Position numbers and translations under genes: made by a program
Shown: piece after piece, positions 33,047 through 35,933 of the stretch
Layout of the letters: the number at the start of each line of letters is the position of its first letter
How positions within the stretch are numbered: position 1 is the stretch's first letter
NCBI GenBank assembly: GCA_022841475.1
Contig: JALHRJ010000045.1
Span: forward strand, 1 to 35,933
Reading direction: 5' to 3'
Length of the DNA: 35,933 nucleotides
Source of the DNA: Cyclobacteriaceae bacterium
Lineage (GTDB): Bacteria > Bacteroidota > Bacteroidia > Cytophagales > Cyclobacteriaceae
The notes under the pieces: model-generated
What the model was told of the DNA's origin: nothing
Databases searched by the model: none
Seen by the model: the letters and a program-made list of their open reading frames with translations, nothing else

Positions 33047-34084
33047 ATGAAAAAATCATCTTTACTGTTTCTGATTTTGCTGACTACAGGTTGGCAGGCA
33101 TTTGCTCAATCTTCTAATAAGTATTCAGTTGTCCAGAATATTGAATGGGCTAAGCCGGAGGGTTATAGTCTAACAATGGATATCTATACGCCAGATACAG
33201 GAAAGAAGAAGTATCCTGTTTACATCATTTATCATGGCGGTGGCTGGCTTATCAATAATGAAACGATTATGGATGAGATGTCGAAGTATATGGTTGAACA
33301 TGGGGAGTATGTAATCTGCAATGTTAACTATCGACTGCTGCCAGCAAATAATAATACCACCACCATGAATCAGATCGTGGAAGATGTTTTTGGGGCAGTA
33401 CTGTGGATTAAGGATAATATTTCAAAATACAACGGTGATCCTTCCAAACTGGCTGTCTCAGGGGACAGTGCCGGTGGGCATCTCGCTGCAATGATTGTAA
33501 CCATGGGCGACCGGTTGGAGTCGGATGGATTTGCAGGACCAACGCTTGGATTTAAACCTACTTACCTGCCAGCTGGAAAAACAGCGGAGCAGGTAGCAAA
33601 GAAAAATGGACTACGCGTGCAAGCTGCCGTATTTAATTATCCGGCTGCAGAATTGTACAAACCTTGTTTAGGTTCTAAAGGCGATGGTTCGGATGGTTTT
33701 GAAACGGCTGGCAATTTTTTCTGGAGCATGGGTCAGGCAACACCCAGAGGAATTTTTGGCAATGCCATCACCGTGCAAAATAATCCCGAATATTATAAAG
33801 CAGTGTCTCCAATTTATAACATCCCGAATTCAAGTGAGAGAAAACTTCCTCCTATGCTTTGTGCGGTCGGGAGCAAAGATGATCTTACAACTCCTGCCTC
33901 CGTATTGGAATTTGCAAATGCATTAAAAGCCGCAGGTCATACTGTTGAATATTGGGAGTATGCCGGAAGACCGCACGCTTATCTGGATTCCGGATCAAAT
34001 GAATTTCTAGGAACAAGTTTTGAAAAGGACGCGCCTGAGGCTATCAATAAAATATTAACTTTTCTCGATTCAGTTTTTAAATAG
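33047..34084 (+). CDS. Exported alpha/beta-hydrolase (BD-FAE / HSL-like esterase)
   Basis: A 345-residue protein with signal peptide to AFAQ (residue 21). The alpha/beta-hydrolase fold shows the oxyanion motif HGGGW (63-67), the nucleophile elbow GDSAGG with Ser141, acid Asp279 in SKDDLTTP, and His310 in GRPHAY. The insert between the nucleophile and the acid is long. Relatives hydrolyse ester or acyl groups on sugars or plant polymers; the substrate here is unknown. It starts 14 bp after the cyclophilin stop and precedes another esterase by 19 bp, so the three are probably one operon. Confidence 0.9.
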   Translation: MKKSSLLFLILLTTGWQAFAQSSNKYSVVQNIEWAKPEGYSLTMDIYTPDTGKKKYPVYIIYHGGGWLINNETIMDEMSKYMVEHGEYVICNVNYRLLPANNNTTTMNQIVEDVFGAVLWIKDNISKYNGDPSKLAVSGDSAGGHLAAMIVTMGDRLESDGFAGPTLGFKPTYLPAGKTAEQVAKKNGLRVQAAVFNYPAAELYKPCLGSKGDGSDGFETAGNFFWSMGQATPRGIFGNAITVQNNPEYYKAVSPIYNIPNSSERKLPPMLCAVGSKDDLTTPASVLEFANALKAAGHTVEYWEYAGRPHAYLDSGSNEFLGTSFEKDAPEAINKILTFLDSVFK

Positions 34085-34103
34085 CAAACCAAATTCAATC
34101 CAA

Positions 34104-35630
34104 GTGAGAATAATTTTTCTAAGTATACTCGCATTACTGATTATGCCCATGGCGTTCTGCCAGACTCCCATAATCAAAACGGTAAATGGTCCGGTTTCCG
34201 GAATAAAAAAAGGAGAGGTATCAATTTTTAAGGGAATACCTTTTGCCACACCACCCGTAGGAGATTTACGTTGGAAAGCACCTCAACCGGTTACTAACTG
34301 GACCGATGTACGAAAATGTGAAAACTTTTCAGCAAGCCCGATGCAAGGCAAGCCTGTTCCGTTTATGATGTGGACAGAAGAGTTCATTGCACCACCCGAA
34401 CCTTTAAGTGAAGATTGTTTGTACCTCAACGTGTGGACATCTGCAAAAACTGCCAATGAGAAGTTGCCTGTTTTTGTTTGGATTTATGGTGGTGGTTTTG
34501 TTTCGGGCTCAGCAGCATGTGCAATCTATGATGGTGAAGAGTTTGCCAGGCGCGGAATTGTATTCGTAAGTATTAACTATCGGGTCGGAGCATTTGGTTT
34601 CCTGGCCCATCCTGAATTAACAAAAGAATCAGGTGGACAAGCTTCCGGTAATTATGCTTTTCTCGATCAGCTTGCCGCGTTGCAATGGATAAAAAAAAAC
34701 ATTACAGCTTTTGGTGGTGATCCGAATAATGTAACAATTGCCGGACAGTCAGCGGGTTCGTTTAGCATCAACGCGTTGGTGGCTTCGCCTTTAGGCAAGG
34801 GACTTTTTCACAAAGCTATTGCGCAGAGCGGTGGTTTGCTCGGCACGTCCAGGGCAAGGCGATTAAAAGATGCGGAAAAATCAGGTGTCAACTTTGTAGA
34901 AAAGGCGAAAGCCGGAAGTATAAATAAACTACGGTCAGCCAGTGCCGAAGAAATTCAGCAGTTTGCAAGTACGATGCCGTGGGGTTCTTTTAGTCCGGTG
35001 CTGGATGGCTACGTGTTGCCCGAAAATCTGTTAACTCATTTTCAGGAAGGTAAACACAATGATGTGCCACTGTTGACCGGTTGGGTAACCGGAGATGCAA
35101 CGCTCAACGGCAATGCCAATTTGCCGCCAGCGAAGTTTAAAGAAGAATCTATTAAGAAGTATGGAAGCAGATCGGACGAATTTTTGAAATTGTTTCCAGC
35201 CGATTCCAATAAGCAGGCGAAAGCGTCACAACTGAAATTGGGACTGTGTGATTTTGCTGCACTGCCTTCGCATTTGTGGGCAAGGTATAATAAAAGCGAT
35301 GCCTACCTCTATCAGTTTGGTTTTGTACCAACCGATAAACCAAACTTTCCCAATCATGGTGCTTTCCATACCTCGGAAGTTCCCTATGCGTTACATACGT
35401 TGCACCTCTGGAATCGTCCATGGGAGGCGCGCGATCGTGAAATGGAAAGGGTGATGTCGGAATACTGGATGAATTTTATTCGTACCGGCAATCCCAATGG
35501 CGTAGGATTGAATGCATGGAAACCGTATAAAGCGGATGGAGTTGTGCAGGTGCTGGAAGATAAAATTTCTGCTGCACCTATCTTGAAGAGAGAATTGGCT
35601 TTTTTAGAGGCGTCATTGAATAAAAAGTAA
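34104..35630 (+). CDS. Exported type-B carboxylesterase
   Basis: A 508-residue carboxylesterase/para-nitrobenzyl-esterase family enzyme. Family motifs in order are FKGIPFATPPVGDLRWKAPQ (42-61), SEDCLYLNVW, the oxyanion YGGGF, and the nucleophile elbow GQSAGS with Ser216. GAFHTSEVPYAL carries His422. The acid is usually the Glu in a GxNxDEG-like motif; the matching segment here reads TGWVTGDATL, with Asp331. The start is GTG at 34104 (MRIIFLSILALLIMPMAFCQ). The next in-frame ATG is M14 and would cut the signal peptide. It lies 19 bp after the preceding esterase gene. Confidence 0.9.
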   Translation: MRIIFLSILALLIMPMAFCQTPIIKTVNGPVSGIKKGEVSIFKGIPFATPPVGDLRWKAPQPVTNWTDVRKCENFSASPMQGKPVPFMMWTEEFIAPPEPLSEDCLYLNVWTSAKTANEKLPVFVWIYGGGFVSGSAACAIYDGEEFARRGIVFVSINYRVGAFGFLAHPELTKESGGQASGNYAFLDQLAALQWIKKNITAFGGDPNNVTIAGQSAGSFSINALVASPLGKGLFHKAIAQSGGLLGTSRARRLKDAEKSGVNFVEKAKAGSINKLRSASAEEIQQFASTMPWGSFSPVLDGYVLPENLLTHFQEGKHNDVPLLTGWVTGDATLNGNANLPPAKFKEESIKKYGSRSDEFLKLFPADSNKQAKASQLKLGLCDFAALPSHLWARYNKSDAYLYQFGFVPTDKPNFPNHGAFHTSEVPYALHTLHLWNRPWEARDREMERVMSEYWMNFIRTGNPNGVGLNAWKPYKADGVVQVLEDKISAAPILKRELAFLEASLNKK

Positions 35631-35694
35631 TCGCAAACGGAAAAGCAAGTGGCTTCTCAAATCGGTATTCATTACTTACTGCTATCTTTAGGCC

Positions 35695-35933
35695 ATGAAC
35701 ATAACTTACTGGCAGATAATCCGCGATGATTCGAAACGCACCTTCGAGGTGATAAGCAAGACCACGAATGACAATGCCTTTACCAACCGAACCCATGCCA
35801 TGCAAAAGGCAGGTATGAATGTAAGCTGTATGACACCTCCGGTTACTAATAAAACTGCAAGTAAGGAGTTGATAAAACTAGCCGGATATACCAAAGAGGA
35901 GGGTTTGAATGATCGGCTCATGAAACAATATTC
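35695..35933 (+). CDS. Unrecognised gene, 5' part (runs out of window)
   Basis: An open frame from ATG at 35695 to the window edge covers at least 79 codons with no stop. It reads MNITYWQIIRDDSKRTFEV at the start. The sequence is charged, with no signal peptide or membrane helix, so it is a probable cytosolic protein of unknown family. The imperfect promoter box TATCTTTA (35683-35690) lies just before the ATG, a spacing like that of other genes here. No function can be given from this fragment. Confidence 0.6.
   Translation, partial: MNITYWQIIRDDSKRTFEVISKTTNDNAFTNRTHAMQKAGMNVSCMTPPVTNKTASKELIKLAGYTKEEGLNDRLMKQY

Overview
The window looks like the chromosome of a Bacteroidota bacterium, most likely of the order Cytophagales. 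Supporting signs are type IX secretion sorting domains on two giant secreted proteins, the family content (HYC_CC_PP, DUF3347, DUF2911, DUF4345, DUF1080), weak or absent Shine-Dalgarno sequences, and several TAnnTTTG-type promoter -7 boxes. No rRNA, tRNA, CRISPR array, transposase or phage gene was seen.

Bases 1-16330 are mainly a copper/silver handling island. It starts with the 3' part of a CopA-type P1B-ATPase. A small block follows (Crp/Fnr-type regulator, DUF4345 membrane protein, DinB-fold protein), then a lipoprotein with Calx-beta-like repeats that ends in a clear terminator. Next come a CopZ-like HMA chaperone, a HYC_CC_PP protein, a CusA-type RND pump, a TolC-like channel and two consecutive CusB-type adaptors, the first with a heavy-metal-binding domain. 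The island closes with four lipoproteins: DUF3347, a TlpA-like thioredoxin, a beta-propeller-like protein with a Met/His cluster and a CDCC motif, and DUF2911. Together these predict cytosolic export (CopA, chaperone), tripartite export across the envelope (Cus), and a periplasmic layer of copper-binding and thiol-redox lipoproteins.

Bases 16373-19442 hold an APC-family permease that is frameshifted near its 3' end, an arginine deiminase/DDAH-fold enzyme that would overlap the repaired permease by ATGA, and a sterol-desaturase-family membrane hydroxylase.

Bases 19527-25891 hold two tandem, about 1050-residue secreted proteins. Their signal peptides, central domains and 3' halves have diverged, but a 1247-bp block encoding the mature N-terminal part shows no difference by eye, which points to recent gene conversion.

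Bases 25892-35933 are ordinary chromosomal genes: an acyl-CoA oxidase/dehydrogenase, a metallo-beta-lactamase-fold hydrolase and a small secreted protein (all minus strand), a CBS-pair protein, a DUF1080 protein, a Tat-exported Gfo/Idh oxidoreductase (minus), a periplasmic cyclophilin, two alpha/beta-fold esterases, and the start of an unrecognised gene at the right edge.

Two kinds of non-coding repeat stand out inside the copper island. One is a cloverleaf-like palindromic element present twice (5615-5738 and 14325-14458). The other is a GTTGACAATTGACAATG-type repeat that supplies the start codons of the tolC-like gene and the first cusB-like gene.
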